From Pulveribacter suum (lineage in GTDB: Bacteria; Pseudomonadota; Gammaproteobacteria; Burkholderiales; Burkholderiaceae_C), in contig NZ_CP027792.1 of the NCBI RefSeq assembly GCF_003013695.1, positions 1,818,501-1,882,500 on the forward strand: a stretch of 64,000 bases of DNA, read 5' to 3'. Position numbers and translations under genes: made by a program. The notes beneath the pieces were generated by a model. It was given only the letters and a program-made list of their open reading frames with translations, was not told the DNA's origin and did no database searches. Shown here one piece after another: positions 47,100-58,086 of this stretch (positions are counted from its first letter, which is position 1; each line of letters opens with the position of its first letter).

Positions 47100-47154
47100 T
47101 TCAAGCAAAATCGGCCTCCAGCCCTTGCTGGTCAAGCGCAAGAAGCTATCAAAT
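47100..47154 (+). repeat. Dispersed palindromic repeat, family 1, copy 8
   Basis: AATCGGCCTCCAGCCCTTG, spacer, TCAAGCGCAAGAAGCTATC. Lies between nirDL and nirG inside the nir operon and contains the TGA stop of nirDL (47149-47151). Confidence 0.75.
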
Positions 47155-48156
47155 TGTGAGTGCATGGCGGTCCTCTGCGGCAGGTGCGTGCTGCGCGAAG
47201 CGGCGCGCACCGGTCTGCTTGAAGCGCTGGGTGGAAAACAGCACGGCGTGGGCAAAGCCCTCCAGCCCCGCCGTGCGGCGCGCGGCGTGCACGTGCGCCA
47301 GCACCGAGGCGCGGTCGCGCCCGTGCACCATGCAGTACAGGCTGTACGGCCAGCCGGGCGCGCGGGCGCGGCGGTAGGCCAGCGTCACGCCGCGCTGGTG
47401 CGCCAGTGCCCGGCCCAGGGCGTCGGCCTCGCCGTCGGGCACGTCGAAGACCGCCATGGCGTTGGCGGCGTAGCCCAGCTCGTGGTGGCGCACCACCACG
47501 CCAAAGCGCGCGAGCGCGCCCTGCGCGCACCAGCGGCCGAGCGTCTCCAGCACGGTGTGCACCTCCATGCCCAGGCGCGCGGCCCAGTCGCCGTAGGGGC
47601 GCTCGTTCAACGCCAGGCCCTGCTCGGCCAGCGCCGCCAGCGGCCAGTCTGCGGGGTCGAGCGCCGCGGCGGCGGCGCGCGTGGGGCGGGCCTGCTGCGG
47701 GCCGTGGCCCAGGTCGAAGGCGGTGTCGATGCGGTAGGGCTGCAGCATGGGCAGGCGCAGCACGGGCAGGGCGGCGTTTTGCTCGATCGCTTGCAGCAGC
47801 GCCTCGACCTGGGCGGCGTCGCGCCCGGTGGCGACGAACCACAGGTTGACGCGGTGCTCGCGTGCGTAGTTGTGGTTCACGCCCGGGTGGGCGGACACCT
47901 GCGCGGCCACCTGTTGCAGCCGCGCGGGCGGCACGGCCATGGCCGCCAGCGTGGATGCGCCGCCCGCGCCGGGCGCGAACACCGCGCCGATGCGGCTGAG
48001 CGCCCCGGCCTGCTGCAGGCGGGCGTAGCGGCGCAGCACCTCGCCTTCACCCAGCGCAAGCGCCGCGCCGATGGCCGCAAAGGGCCGCGGGCACAGCGGA
48101 AAGCCGCGCTGCCAGGTGTTGAGCAGCGCCATGTCGGCCGGGTGCTGCGCGGGCAT
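47149..48156 (-). CDS. nirDL: Fused siroheme decarboxylase NirD-NirL
   Basis: 335 residues made of two Lrp/AsnC-type units. First unit (about 1-145): GFPLCPRPFAAIGAALALGE and VNHNYAREHRVNLWFVATG, NirD-like. Linker near 145-165. Second unit (about 165-335): GLALNERPYGDWAARLGMEV, ARFGVVVRHHELGYAANAMA, YRRARAPGWPYSLYCMVHGR and LFSTQRFKQTGARRF, NirL-like. With nirG and nirH this gives all four decarboxylase chains. Starts at ATG 48156, 2 bp after nirF. The last residues and stop come from a dispersed repeat. Confidence 0.88.
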   Translation of the reverse strand: MPAQHPADMALLNTWQRGFPLCPRPFAAIGAALALGEGEVLRRYARLQQAGALSRIGAVFAPGAGGASTLAAMAVPPARLQQVAAQVSAHPGVNHNYAREHRVNLWFVATGRDAAQVEALLQAIEQNAALPVLRLPMLQPYRIDTAFDLGHGPQQARPTRAAAAALDPADWPLAALAEQGLALNERPYGDWAARLGMEVHTVLETLGRWCAQGALARFGVVVRHHELGYAANAMAVFDVPDGEADALGRALAHQRGVTLAYRRARAPGWPYSLYCMVHGRDRASVLAHVHAARRTAGLEGFAHAVLFSTQRFKQTGARRFAQHAPAAEDRHALTI

Positions 48157-48158
48157 GG

Positions 48159-49403
48159 TCAGAACCCCATGCGCTGCGCGCGCGCGGTGAAGAAGATGCC
48201 GCTGGGCGCGTCCACCGCCAGGCTGGCCTGCCGCTGGCGGGTGTGGGTGTCATAGACCTGCACGCGGTTGTCGTCGCGGCAGCTGATCCACACGGCCTCG
48301 CCGCGCGGGGTGAACTCCATGTGCAGCACGGCGCGGCCGGGCTCGATGGTCTGCACCACCTGCTGGCTGGGCGTGTCGATGACCTGCACGCGGTGGTAGT
48401 CGGGCACCGAAAAGTTCACCCAGACCTGGCGCCCGTCGGGCCGCGCCATGACGAACACCGGCTGGCCGGCAACGGGGATGCGGCCGACTTCCTGCCAGCT
48501 GTGCGTGTCCACCACCAGCACCTCGTGGCGGCCGATGGCCGGCAGGTAGGCGTGGCGACCGGCCACGGCCCAGCCGCGCAGGTGGGGCATCTTGTACACG
48601 GGCAGGGGCTGCTGGCCGCGGCCGTAGCCGGCCAGGATGCGGCGCGCGCGGGGCGCGTCCTCCCACAGGTCCACCATGGCCAGACCGTCCTCGCCAAACA
48701 GGCCGGCGATGTAGTGGCGCCCGCTGGGCGACAGCAGCGCGTCGTAGGGCTGGCGGCCGATGCCGTTCAAGGTGGTGATGCGCGGCTGGCGCGGGTCGCT
48801 GCAATCGGCGATGCAGATGGCTTCGGCATCGAACAGGCTGTAGATGAAGCGCCGCTGCGGCAGGTCGGCTAGGCCGACGACGCGCGAGCGCTCGCCGCTG
48901 CTGTTGAGCGCCGGCACGTCGGCCAGCAGCTCCAGCGTGTGGGCGTCGAAGATCTTGATGCCGCCGGGCTGGTAGTTCTGGGCCACCACCAGCGTGCCGT
49001 CGGCGCTGATGGCGCCGCCGATGGAGTTGCCGGCCTGCATGACGCGCCCGGCGATGCGCCGCTCGAGCAGGTCCACGCGGGTCAGGCCGCCGTCGCGCCC
49101 GAACACGTAGGCAAAGCGCTCATCGCGCGAGAACACCACCGACGCGTGCGACAGATCGCCCAGGCCTTCGATGCGGTCGATGGCCTCGCGCCGGCTGGTG
49201 TTGACCAGGGTGAGCGCGCCGCGGGCGCGCTCGATGACCACGCCCAGGTCGCCCGTGCCCTGCAGGGCGCCAGGGGCGGCGGCGGCAGGCGTGGGCGAAG
49301 CGGTTGGGGTGGTGGAAGAAGAGGGCGCCAGCGCGCAGCCCGTGGCAAGCAGGGGCGCGGCGGCGGACAGGGACAGCAGGGCGCGCCGTTGCATGGGTTT
49401 CAT
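48159..49403 (-). CDS. nirF: NirF, heme d1 biosynthesis protein (lipoprotein)
   Basis: Heme d1-binding propeller protein thought to act late in heme d1 synthesis, with NirN. 414 residues from ATG 49403. N-terminus MKPMQRRALLSLSAAAPLLATGC has an Arg-Arg pair and a lipobox-like end (Cys23), so export with lipid anchoring is likely. Body: repeated propeller blades such as RDERFAYVFGRDGGLTRVDL, GGAISADGTLVVAQNYQPGG, GEDGLAMVDLWED and HMEFTPRGEAVWISCRDDN. No CxxCH motif, unlike NirS and NirN. Overlaps nirC by 4 bp (ATGA). Confidence 0.92.
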   Translation of the reverse strand: MKPMQRRALLSLSAAAPLLATGCALAPSSSTTPTASPTPAAAAPGALQGTGDLGVVIERARGALTLVNTSRREAIDRIEGLGDLSHASVVFSRDERFAYVFGRDGGLTRVDLLERRIAGRVMQAGNSIGGAISADGTLVVAQNYQPGGIKIFDAHTLELLADVPALNSSGERSRVVGLADLPQRRFIYSLFDAEAICIADCSDPRQPRITTLNGIGRQPYDALLSPSGRHYIAGLFGEDGLAMVDLWEDAPRARRILAGYGRGQQPLPVYKMPHLRGWAVAGRHAYLPAIGRHEVLVVDTHSWQEVGRIPVAGQPVFVMARPDGRQVWVNFSVPDYHRVQVIDTPSQQVVQTIEPGRAVLHMEFTPRGEAVWISCRDDNRVQVYDTHTRQRQASLAVDAPSGIFFTARAQRMGF

Positions 49404-49753
49404 GGGGCAGGGCTCCTGTTCGTTTCGTTGGGAAAGCCGCCGGCCAGCTGCCGGGCGATCCACAGCGCCTCGCTGCCCTGGAGCAGCGCGCTCCAGGGCG
49501 GCATGGGCGTGCCAGGGATGCCGTGGGTGATGACGGCGGCCAGGTACTCGGGCGGTTTGGCGGCCAGGGCCTCGCGGGTGAGGGCGGGGCCCAGGCCGCC
49601 GGTCAGGCGCATGCCATGGCACGAACCGCAGTCCTGCCGCACCATGCGCACCAGCTGCGCGGCGCGCTCGGGCGTGGGCTCGGGCGCGGTCTGCGCGCCA
49701 GCGGCGGTCGCCAGCAGCGCGCAGGCCAGGGACAGGAGAGCGGTTCGTACCAT
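49400..49753 (-). CDS. nirC: Periplasmic mono-heme cytochrome c, NirC-like
   Basis: 117 residues: signal peptide ending ATAAGAQ (about 1-21), heme motif CGSCHGMRLTGGLGPALT near 42-46, and a distal Met in GTPMPPWSALL. NirC proteins pass electrons to NirS or to its maturation. nirM-type c551 is not present nearby, so this is the only candidate small electron donor in the cluster. Its stop overlaps the nirF ATG. Confidence 0.85.
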   Translation of the reverse strand: MVRTALLSLACALLATAAGAQTAPEPTPERAAQLVRMVRQDCGSCHGMRLTGGLGPALTREALAAKPPEYLAAVITHGIPGTPMPPWSALLQGSEALWIARQLAGGFPNETNRSPAP

Positions 49754-49825
49754 GTCAGGCCTCCACGATGCTGCGCATCACCCGCGTCGTATGAAACTGA
49801 CGCGGCCCCGGCCAGGGCAGCCGCG

Positions 49826-49922
49826 CAAGGGCCGCCCCGCCGCGCTGGCTGCGTCCCCCTGCCCGCGTGGCGTAGCCATGCGAGAGCGGGGGGAAGCCGC
49901 GCAGCGGCTCAGGGGGGTGTCG
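49826..49922 (-). repeat. Dispersed repeat, family 2, copy 3
   Basis: Minus strand starts ACCCCCCTGAGCCGCTGCGC, then GGCTTCCCCCCGCTCTCGC and AGCGCGGCGGGGCGGCCC. It occupies the nirS-nirC gap and could form a strong stem that affects read-through from nirS. Confidence 0.7.
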
Positions 49923-49941
49923 TTTCATCTCTCCTGCCGCG

Positions 49942-52703
<2,762 letters not shown>

Positions 52704-52742
52704 CGCAGGGCGCATGCGGCTTTCAGGCATCATGAAAGCCTC

Positions 52743-54230
52743 ATGCAACAAGACATCCTCATCAACTGGTCGCCCCAGGAGACGCGCGTCGCCGTGGTGG
52801 AAAACGGCGCCGTGCAGGAGCTGCACGTGGAGCGCACGCTCGAGCGCGGCCTGGTGGGCAACGTGTACCTGGGCAAGGTCGCCCGCGTGCTGCCGGGCAT
52901 GCAGTCGGCCTTCATCGACATCGGCCTGGAGCGCGCGGCCTTCCTGCATGTGGCCGACGTGTGGCACCGCCAGGAGGGCGGCGAGGCGCCGATGTTTGCG
53001 CGCAAGGGCGAGCCGCCGGTGCCCATCGAGCGCCAGGTTTTCGAGGGCCAGCCGCTCATGGTGCAGGTCATCAAGGACCCCATCGGCACCAAGGGCGCGC
53101 GCCTGTCCACGCAGATCAGCATCGCCGGGCGGCTGCTGGTCTTCCTGCCGCAGGACGAGCACATCGGCATCTCGCAAAAGATCCCGGCGGCCGAGCGCGA
53201 CACGCTGCGCGCCCGCCTGCAGGCGCTGGTGGGCGACAAGGCCACCGGCGGCGGGGGCGGCTTCATCCTGCGCACCAACGGCGAGGACGCCAGCGACGAG
53301 GAGCTGGCCGAGGACATCGCCTACCTGCGCAAGACCTGGGGCCGCATCCGCCAGGCGGCCACCACGCTGCCGGCCGGCTCGCTTTTGCACCAGGACCTGA
53401 ACCTGCTGCAGCGTGTGCTGCGCGACCTGACGGGCGAGCAGACGCAGTCCATCCGCATCGATTCGCGCGAGCAATTCGCGCTACTGGAGGAGTTCGGGCG
53501 CGAGTTCATGCCCACGGCGGTCCCCAAGCTGCAGCTGTACAAGGGCGAGCGGCCGATCTTCGACCTGTACGCCATCGACGAGGAAGTGGCCCTGGCCCTG
53601 GGCCGGCGCGTGCAGCTCAAGTCCGGCGGCTACCTGATCGTGGACCAGACCGAGGCGCTCACCACCATCGACGTGAATACCGGCGGCTACGTGGGCGCGC
53701 GCAACTTCGACGACACCATCTTCAAGACCAACCTGGAAGCGGCCGGGGCGATTGCCCGCCAGCTGCGCCTGCGCAACCTGGGCGGCATCGTGATTGCCGA
53801 CTTCATCGACATGGTGCCCGAGGACCACCGCACGGCGGTGCTGGCGGAGTTCAAGAAGCAGCTGGCGCGTGACCGCGTGAAAACCATGGTGGGGGGCTTC
53901 TCGCAGCTGGGCCTGGTGGAGATGACGCGCAAGAGAACGCGCGAGTCGCTGGCGCACATGCTGTGCGAGCCCTGCCCGGTCTGCGCCGGCGTGGGCGAGG
54001 TCAAGACCGCGCGCAGCGTGTGCTACGACATCCTGCGCGAGGTGCTGCGGGAGGCGCGCCAGTTCAACCCGCGCGAGTTCCGCGTGGTGGCGTCCCCGAA
54101 GGTGGTGGAGCTGTTCCTGGACGAGGAAAGCCAGCACTTGGCCGGCCTGTCGGACTTCATCGGCAAGCCGATCTCGCTGCAGGCCGAGGGCGGCATGGGG
54201 CAGGAGCAGTACGACATCGTGCTGCTGTAG
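52743..54230 (+). CDS. rng: Ribonuclease G
   Basis: Endoribonuclease for 16S rRNA 5' maturation and mRNA decay. 495 residues. S1 domain at about 35-125 (GNVYLGKVARVLPGMQSAFIDIGLERAAFLHVADV), catalytic metal site near 300 (LTTIDVNTGGYVGARNFDDT and IVIADFIDMVPEDHR), and zinc-link CEPCPVCAGVGEV near 407. Starts MQQDILINWSPQETRVAVVENG. In related genomes rng commonly follows maf; here the nir island lies between. nirE ends 39 bp upstream. Confidence 0.96.
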   Translation: MQQDILINWSPQETRVAVVENGAVQELHVERTLERGLVGNVYLGKVARVLPGMQSAFIDIGLERAAFLHVADVWHRQEGGEAPMFARKGEPPVPIERQVFEGQPLMVQVIKDPIGTKGARLSTQISIAGRLLVFLPQDEHIGISQKIPAAERDTLRARLQALVGDKATGGGGGFILRTNGEDASDEELAEDIAYLRKTWGRIRQAATTLPAGSLLHQDLNLLQRVLRDLTGEQTQSIRIDSREQFALLEEFGREFMPTAVPKLQLYKGERPIFDLYAIDEEVALALGRRVQLKSGGYLIVDQTEALTTIDVNTGGYVGARNFDDTIFKTNLEAAGAIARQLRLRNLGGIVIADFIDMVPEDHRTAVLAEFKKQLARDRVKTMVGGFSQLGLVEMTRKRTRESLAHMLCEPCPVCAGVGEVKTARSVCYDILREVLREARQFNPREFRVVASPKVVELFLDEESQHLAGLSDFIGKPISLQAEGGMGQEQYDIVLL

Positions 54231-54254
54231 CGGCCCGGCCAAGCCATGGCTGAT

Positions 54255-54310
54255 GCTATCAAATTAATAGCTACTACCGCCTAAGCAGCGCCGATTTGGG
54301 CCGTTTTTGA
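54255..54310 (-). repeat. Dispersed palindromic repeat, family 1, copy 9
   Basis: Reverse orientation, GCTATCAAATTAATAGCTAC, spacer, AGCAGCGCCGATTTGGG. Between the convergent rng and aminotransferase genes. Confidence 0.65.
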
Positions 54311-54326
54311 TCACTAAAGCAGCACG

Positions 54327-55478
54327 CTACAGCCGGCGCAGGCGTTGCAGCGCCGTGTGCAGCGTCTCGTCCTGCTTGGCAAAGCAAAAGCGCACCAAGC
54401 GCTGGTTGAACCCATCGCCGTAGAAGGCCGACACGGGAATGCCGGCCACCCCGATCTCGCGCACCAGCCATTCGCAGAACTGCATCTCGGTCAGGTCGCT
54501 CACGGCGGAGTAGTCCACGCACTGGAAATAGCTGCCGCTGCTGGGCAGCAGGCGCAGGCGCGAGCCCTGCAGGCCCTGGCGGAACAGGTCGCGCTTGGCT
54601 TGGTAGAAGGCCGGCAGGCCCAGGTAATGCGCCGGCTGCTGCAGGTACTGCGCCAGCCCGTGCTGCATGGGCGTGTTCACGGTGAACACGTTGAACTGGT
54701 GCACCTTGCGAAACTCCGCCATCAGCGGCGCAGGTGCGGCCACCGTGCCTACCTTCCAGCCCGTCACGTGGAAGGTCTTGCCGAAGCTGGAGACGATGAA
54801 GGCCCGCTCGGCCAAGCCGGCAAAGCGCGCCGCGCTCTGGTGCTGCTGCCCGTCGAAGACCATGTGCTCATAGACCTCGTCGCTCACCAACAGCACGTCG
54901 GTGGGGGCCAGCAGGTCTTCGAGCTGGCGCATGTCGGCCTCGCTCCAGACGGTGGCGCTGGGGTTGTGCGGCGTGTTGAGGATCAGCAGGCGGGTGCGCG
55001 GCGTCAGGGCGGCGGCAATCTTGCCGAAGTCGGGCCGAAAGCTGCCGGGCGTCAGCGGCACGCGCACCACCTTGCCGCCCGCCAGCTCGATGCCCGGCAC
55101 GTAGCTGTCGTAGCACGGCTCCAGCACGATGACTTCGTCGCCCGGCTGCACGCAGGCCAGCAGGGCGGTGAGGATGGCCTGTGTGGCGCCCGCCGTGATG
55201 GTGATTTCGCGCTCCGCGCAGTACCGGCGAGCGTGCAGCGCTTCGATTTTGCTGGCAACCGCCGCGCGCAGGGCGGGGATGCCGGGCATGGGCGGGTACT
55301 GGTTGTGCCCGGCCTGCATGGCCTGCGTCACGCCGGCCACCAGGGCCGGATCGCAGGCAAAGTCGGGAAACCCCTGGCCCAGGTTGACGGCGCCGTGCTC
55401 GGCGGCCAGCGCCGACATGGTGGCGAAGATGGTGGTGCCCACGTCGGGCAGGCGGCTGGGAAAGTGGGGAGTGGTCAT
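54327..55478 (-). CDS. PLP-dependent aminotransferase, methionine/kynurenine type (YbdL-like)
   Basis: Class I aminotransferase of 383 residues from ATG 55478 (MTTPHFPSRLPDVGTTIFATM). NLGQGFPDFACDP at the start, GATQAILTALLACVQPGDEVI, NTPHNPSATVW, DEVYEHMVFDG and the PLP lysine in FIVSSFGKTFHVTGWKVG (about 230-247). The pattern TIFATMSALAAEHGAVNLGQGFPDF matches YbdL methionine aminotransferases; kynurenine aminotransferase or glutamine transaminase K are alternatives. A longer open frame to 55604 runs into a family-2 repeat and is not used. Upstream on the same strand is cysB, in line with a sulfur-metabolism role, though linkage is only positional. Confidence 0.88.
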   Translation of the reverse strand: MTTPHFPSRLPDVGTTIFATMSALAAEHGAVNLGQGFPDFACDPALVAGVTQAMQAGHNQYPPMPGIPALRAAVASKIEALHARRYCAEREITITAGATQAILTALLACVQPGDEVIVLEPCYDSYVPGIELAGGKVVRVPLTPGSFRPDFGKIAAALTPRTRLLILNTPHNPSATVWSEADMRQLEDLLAPTDVLLVSDEVYEHMVFDGQQHQSAARFAGLAERAFIVSSFGKTFHVTGWKVGTVAAPAPLMAEFRKVHQFNVFTVNTPMQHGLAQYLQQPAHYLGLPAFYQAKRDLFRQGLQGSRLRLLPSSGSYFQCVDYSAVSDLTEMQFCEWLVREIGVAGIPVSAFYGDGFNQRLVRFCFAKQDETLHTALQRLRRL

Positions 55479-55539
55479 GGGAGAAAGATCATCAAGCGCC
55501 GCACTCGAGCATTTCGAGGCAGCGGAGCGGGCCATGCAA

Positions 55540-55618
55540 GCAGGCGCCGCGGACCGGGCCTTTGCCCGGCTACGGGCGCCTCTCCCTCGGGGGAGGGCGC
55601 GCAAGCGTCTCAGGGGGA
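55540..55618 (-). repeat. Dispersed repeat, family 2, copy 4 (diverged)
   Basis: Minus strand starts ACTCCCCCTGAGACGCTTGC and continues CGCCCTCCCCCGAGGGAGAGG, then GGGCAAAGGCCCGG. Also contains internal stems (GCCCGG/CCGGGC; CTCCCTC/GAGGGAG). Lies between cysB and the aminotransferase. Confidence 0.5.
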
Positions 55619-55619
55619 G

Positions 55620-56561
55620 TCAGAGTTCGTAGTCATGGACATGTCCCGTCATGGCGCGGGCAATCAGGTCGCGGCTCAGGCGGTCGCTGAGCAGCTCGGC
55701 AAAGCGGTACACGAAGTTGCGCAGGTAGGCGCCGCGCTTGAAGGCCACGCGTGCCACGCTCTGGCCAAACAGATGGCCCATCGGGCGCACCATCAGGTCG
55801 CCCAGCGGGTCGTCGCGCATCGCCATCTCGGCCACGATGCCGATGCCCAGCCCCAGGCGCACGTAGGTCTTGATGACGTCCGAGTCGATGGCCTCCAGCA
55901 CGATGCGCGGCTGCAGCTTGCGCGTGGCGAACGCCTGGTCGATCTTGCCCCGGCCGGTGAACGAAGGGTGGTAGGTGATGAGCGATTCGTGTGCCAGGTC
56001 GTCCAGGCCCACACGGTCTTTTTGCGCCAGCGGGTGGCCGGCAGGCAGCACCAGCACGTGCTGCCATTCATAGCAGGGCAGGGTGACGAGGTCGGGGTAG
56101 TCGGCCAGCGACTCGGTGGCCATGCCGATCTCGGCCACTTCGTCGATCACCATGCGTGCCACCTCGTGCGGCGTAGCCTGGTGCAGGCTGATGTTGACCT
56201 TGGGGTACTGGTCGCGCAGCTTGGCCACCGGCAACGGCAGCACGTAGCGCGCCTGGGTGTGGGTGGTCGCGATGGACAGGGTGCCGCTGTCCTGCTGGCT
56301 GTACTGCTCGCCAATGCGCTTGAGGTTGCCCACCTCGCGCATGATGATCTCGATGCTCTTGAGCACGTGCAGGCCAGGTTCGGTCACGCGCTTGAGGCGC
56401 TTGCCGTGGCGCGCGAAGATGTCCACCCCCAGCTCGTCTTCCAGCTCGATGATGGCCTTGGAGACGCCGGGCTGCGAGGTGTGCAGCGCCTTGGCGGCCT
56501 CAGTCAGGTTGAGGTTGCGACGCGACGCTTCCTGGACGAAGCGGAATTGATGCAGGTTCAT
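55620..56561 (-). CDS. cysB: CysB-type LysR regulator of sulfur assimilation
   Basis: 313 residues. LysR winged helix at 1-60 (MNLHQFRFVQEASRRNLNLTEAAKALHTSQPGVSKAIIELE) with the CysB-type HGKRLKRVTEPG wing, then the effector domain with SIATTHTQARYVLPLPVAKLR, where the Thr-His-Thr patch binds sulfate or acetylserine, and GIGIVAEMAMRDD. Activates cys genes under sulfur limitation. No cys operon is adjacent, but cbiX (siroheme route) sits 35 bp upstream on the same strand. Confidence 0.93.
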   Translation of the reverse strand: MNLHQFRFVQEASRRNLNLTEAAKALHTSQPGVSKAIIELEDELGVDIFARHGKRLKRVTEPGLHVLKSIEIIMREVGNLKRIGEQYSQQDSGTLSIATTHTQARYVLPLPVAKLRDQYPKVNISLHQATPHEVARMVIDEVAEIGMATESLADYPDLVTLPCYEWQHVLVLPAGHPLAQKDRVGLDDLAHESLITYHPSFTGRGKIDQAFATRKLQPRIVLEAIDSDVIKTYVRLGLGIGIVAEMAMRDDPLGDLMVRPMGHLFGQSVARVAFKRGAYLRNFVYRFAELLSDRLSRDLIARAMTGHVHDYEL

Positions 56562-56596
56562 GGCTTAATTGTTATATAGAACCTGACTATTATGCT

Positions 56597-56974
56597 TCAA
56601 TCGTCTAAAGAAATGGCTTCTGACGCGATGTCCGCCATGAGGGCAAGCATGCGCGCGTCCTCGCCAATGGGTGGCCTCAAGGTGATGCGCAGTTCGGGGT
56701 GGCAGTCGCGCAGGGCCGCCACGATGCCAGGAAGATCCTCGCGCACGTGGCGCCCGGCGCCCAGGAACATGGGCACGACGGCGATGTGCGCCACCTGCAG
56801 GCCCGCCAGTTCGGCCACGGCTGCCTGCAGCGAGGGCTCGCACAGCTCCAGATAGGCGCAGTGGCACAGCAGCCGGGGCTGGGCCGCCTGCAGGCGCGCC
56901 CGTACAGCTTCCATGGGCGCGCGCCACAGCGGGTCGCGCGAGCCGTGGGCAAAAAGGATGACGCCGCCGACCAT
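56597..56974 (-). CDS. cbiX: Short-form CbiX/SirB sirohydrochlorin chelatase
   Basis: 125-residue one-domain class II chelatase inserting iron or cobalt into sirohydrochlorin. GGVILFAHGSRDPLWRAPME contains the metal-binding His, and IAVVPMFLGAGRHVREDLP the second His near 83. The short length is of the CbiX-S type. Next to cysB, a role in siroheme for sulfite or nitrite assimilation is likely; the same siroheme could feed heme d1 made by the nir genes in this window, which lack a dehydrogenase/chelatase of their own. Start ATG 56974, 2 bp after lptG. Confidence 0.88.
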   Translation of the reverse strand: MVGGVILFAHGSRDPLWRAPMEAVRARLQAAQPRLLCHCAYLELCEPSLQAAVAELAGLQVAHIAVVPMFLGAGRHVREDLPGIVAALRDCHPELRITLRPPIGEDARMLALMADIASEAISLDD

Positions 56975-56976
56975 AC

Positions 56977-58086
56977 TTATCTCCTGAGCACCAGCCAGCC
57001 AAATGCCGCCAGTGATACTGCGCTGTAGATCAGCCCTGGTGCGGCCGCCGTGAGCCAGGGCGACCAGTGCTGCAGGTTGCCGGCAAAGCCGAACAGGTTG
57101 TTCAGCAGGAAGAAGCTAATGCCGGCCATCACCCCGCCGAACACATAGCCTGCGATGCCGCCGGAGCGAAAGTGCAGATAGGCGAACGGCAGCGACAGCA
57201 CCACCATGACCAGGCAGCTCAAGGGGTAGAACACCTTGCGCCAGAACTCGATCTCGTAGCGCTGTGCCGACTGGCCGTTGGCTTGCAGGTGCCGTACATA
57301 CCGGAAGAGCTCGATGGTGGCCATCTTGTCCGGTTTGAGCAGCGAGGCGCCGACCATGCTGGGGGTGATGCGCGTGTTCCAGCGCAGCTGCTCCTGTGTT
57401 GCGCGCTGCACGTGCAACTGCTCATCCGTGCCGTGTTCGAAGTTGCTGCTGCGCACCTGTTGCAGGTTCCAGGCATCGCCGCCGTCGTCGAAGTCGCCCA
57501 GCTCGGCCGACAAGGTGGCGGCCACGCGGCCCTGTTCGTCGAACTCGAAGACGCGGATGCCGCGCATGCGCCCGTCCGTGCCCAGGGCGCGCACGTTGAT
57601 GGCGCGCGAATGGCCGTTGTGGCGCTCCTTGAGCCAGGCGCCCGTGGCGCCGGTGCTCAACTGGCCCAGATGCCGCGCGCCCACCAGCTGCGCCGCCCGC
57701 TCGCTGGCCGGGGCGATGTAGTCGCCCACGGCAAAGGTCAGCACCACGAAGGCGCCACCCAGCATCAAGAGCGTGCCCAGGGCGCGGCCCGGTCCCATGC
57801 CGCTGGTGCGCATGATGGTGAATTCCGAGCTCTGGGCCAGCCGTGCCATCACGAAGATGGTGCCTATCAGCACCGTGATGGGCAGCAGCTCATACAGGTG
57901 CTGCGGCAGGCTGAGCATGACATACAGCAGGGCTTGCGAGAGTTGGTAGCCGCCAGGCCCGCTGCGGCCTACCCAGCGCAGCTCGTCCACCAGGTCAAAG
58001 AAGAAGAACAGGGCCAGAAAGGCCAGCGTCACGAAGCCGACGCTGATCGCGACCTCGCGGTAGATGAAGCGGCGCAGCGTGTTCAT
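56977..58086 (-). CDS. lptG: LPS export permease LptG
   Basis: Inner-membrane permease of the LptB2FG extractor that drives lipopolysaccharide to the outer membrane. 369 residues from ATG 58086. Six membrane segments in two groups, VAISVGFVTLAFLALFFFFDLV at the N-terminus and IAGYVFGGVMAGISFFLLNN with LIYSAVSLAAFGWLVL at the end, flanking the periplasmic beta-jellyroll (about 130-265). ISFFLLN is the coupling region. Overlaps lptF by 4 bp (ATGA). Confidence 0.95.
   Translation of the reverse strand: MNTLRRFIYREVAISVGFVTLAFLALFFFFDLVDELRWVGRSGPGGYQLSQALLYVMLSLPQHLYELLPITVLIGTIFVMARLAQSSEFTIMRTSGMGPGRALGTLLMLGGAFVVLTFAVGDYIAPASERAAQLVGARHLGQLSTGATGAWLKERHNGHSRAINVRALGTDGRMRGIRVFEFDEQGRVAATLSAELGDFDDGGDAWNLQQVRSSNFEHGTDEQLHVQRATQEQLRWNTRITPSMVGASLLKPDKMATIELFRYVRHLQANGQSAQRYEIEFWRKVFYPLSCLVMVVLSLPFAYLHFRSGGIAGYVFGGVMAGISFFLLNNLFGFAGNLQHWSPWLTAAAPGLIYSAVSLAAFGWLVLRR

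Noticed and set aside
55479..55604. Extended N-terminus for the aminotransferase
   Set aside because: The extension is repeat-derived sequence; the family start fits ATG 55478.
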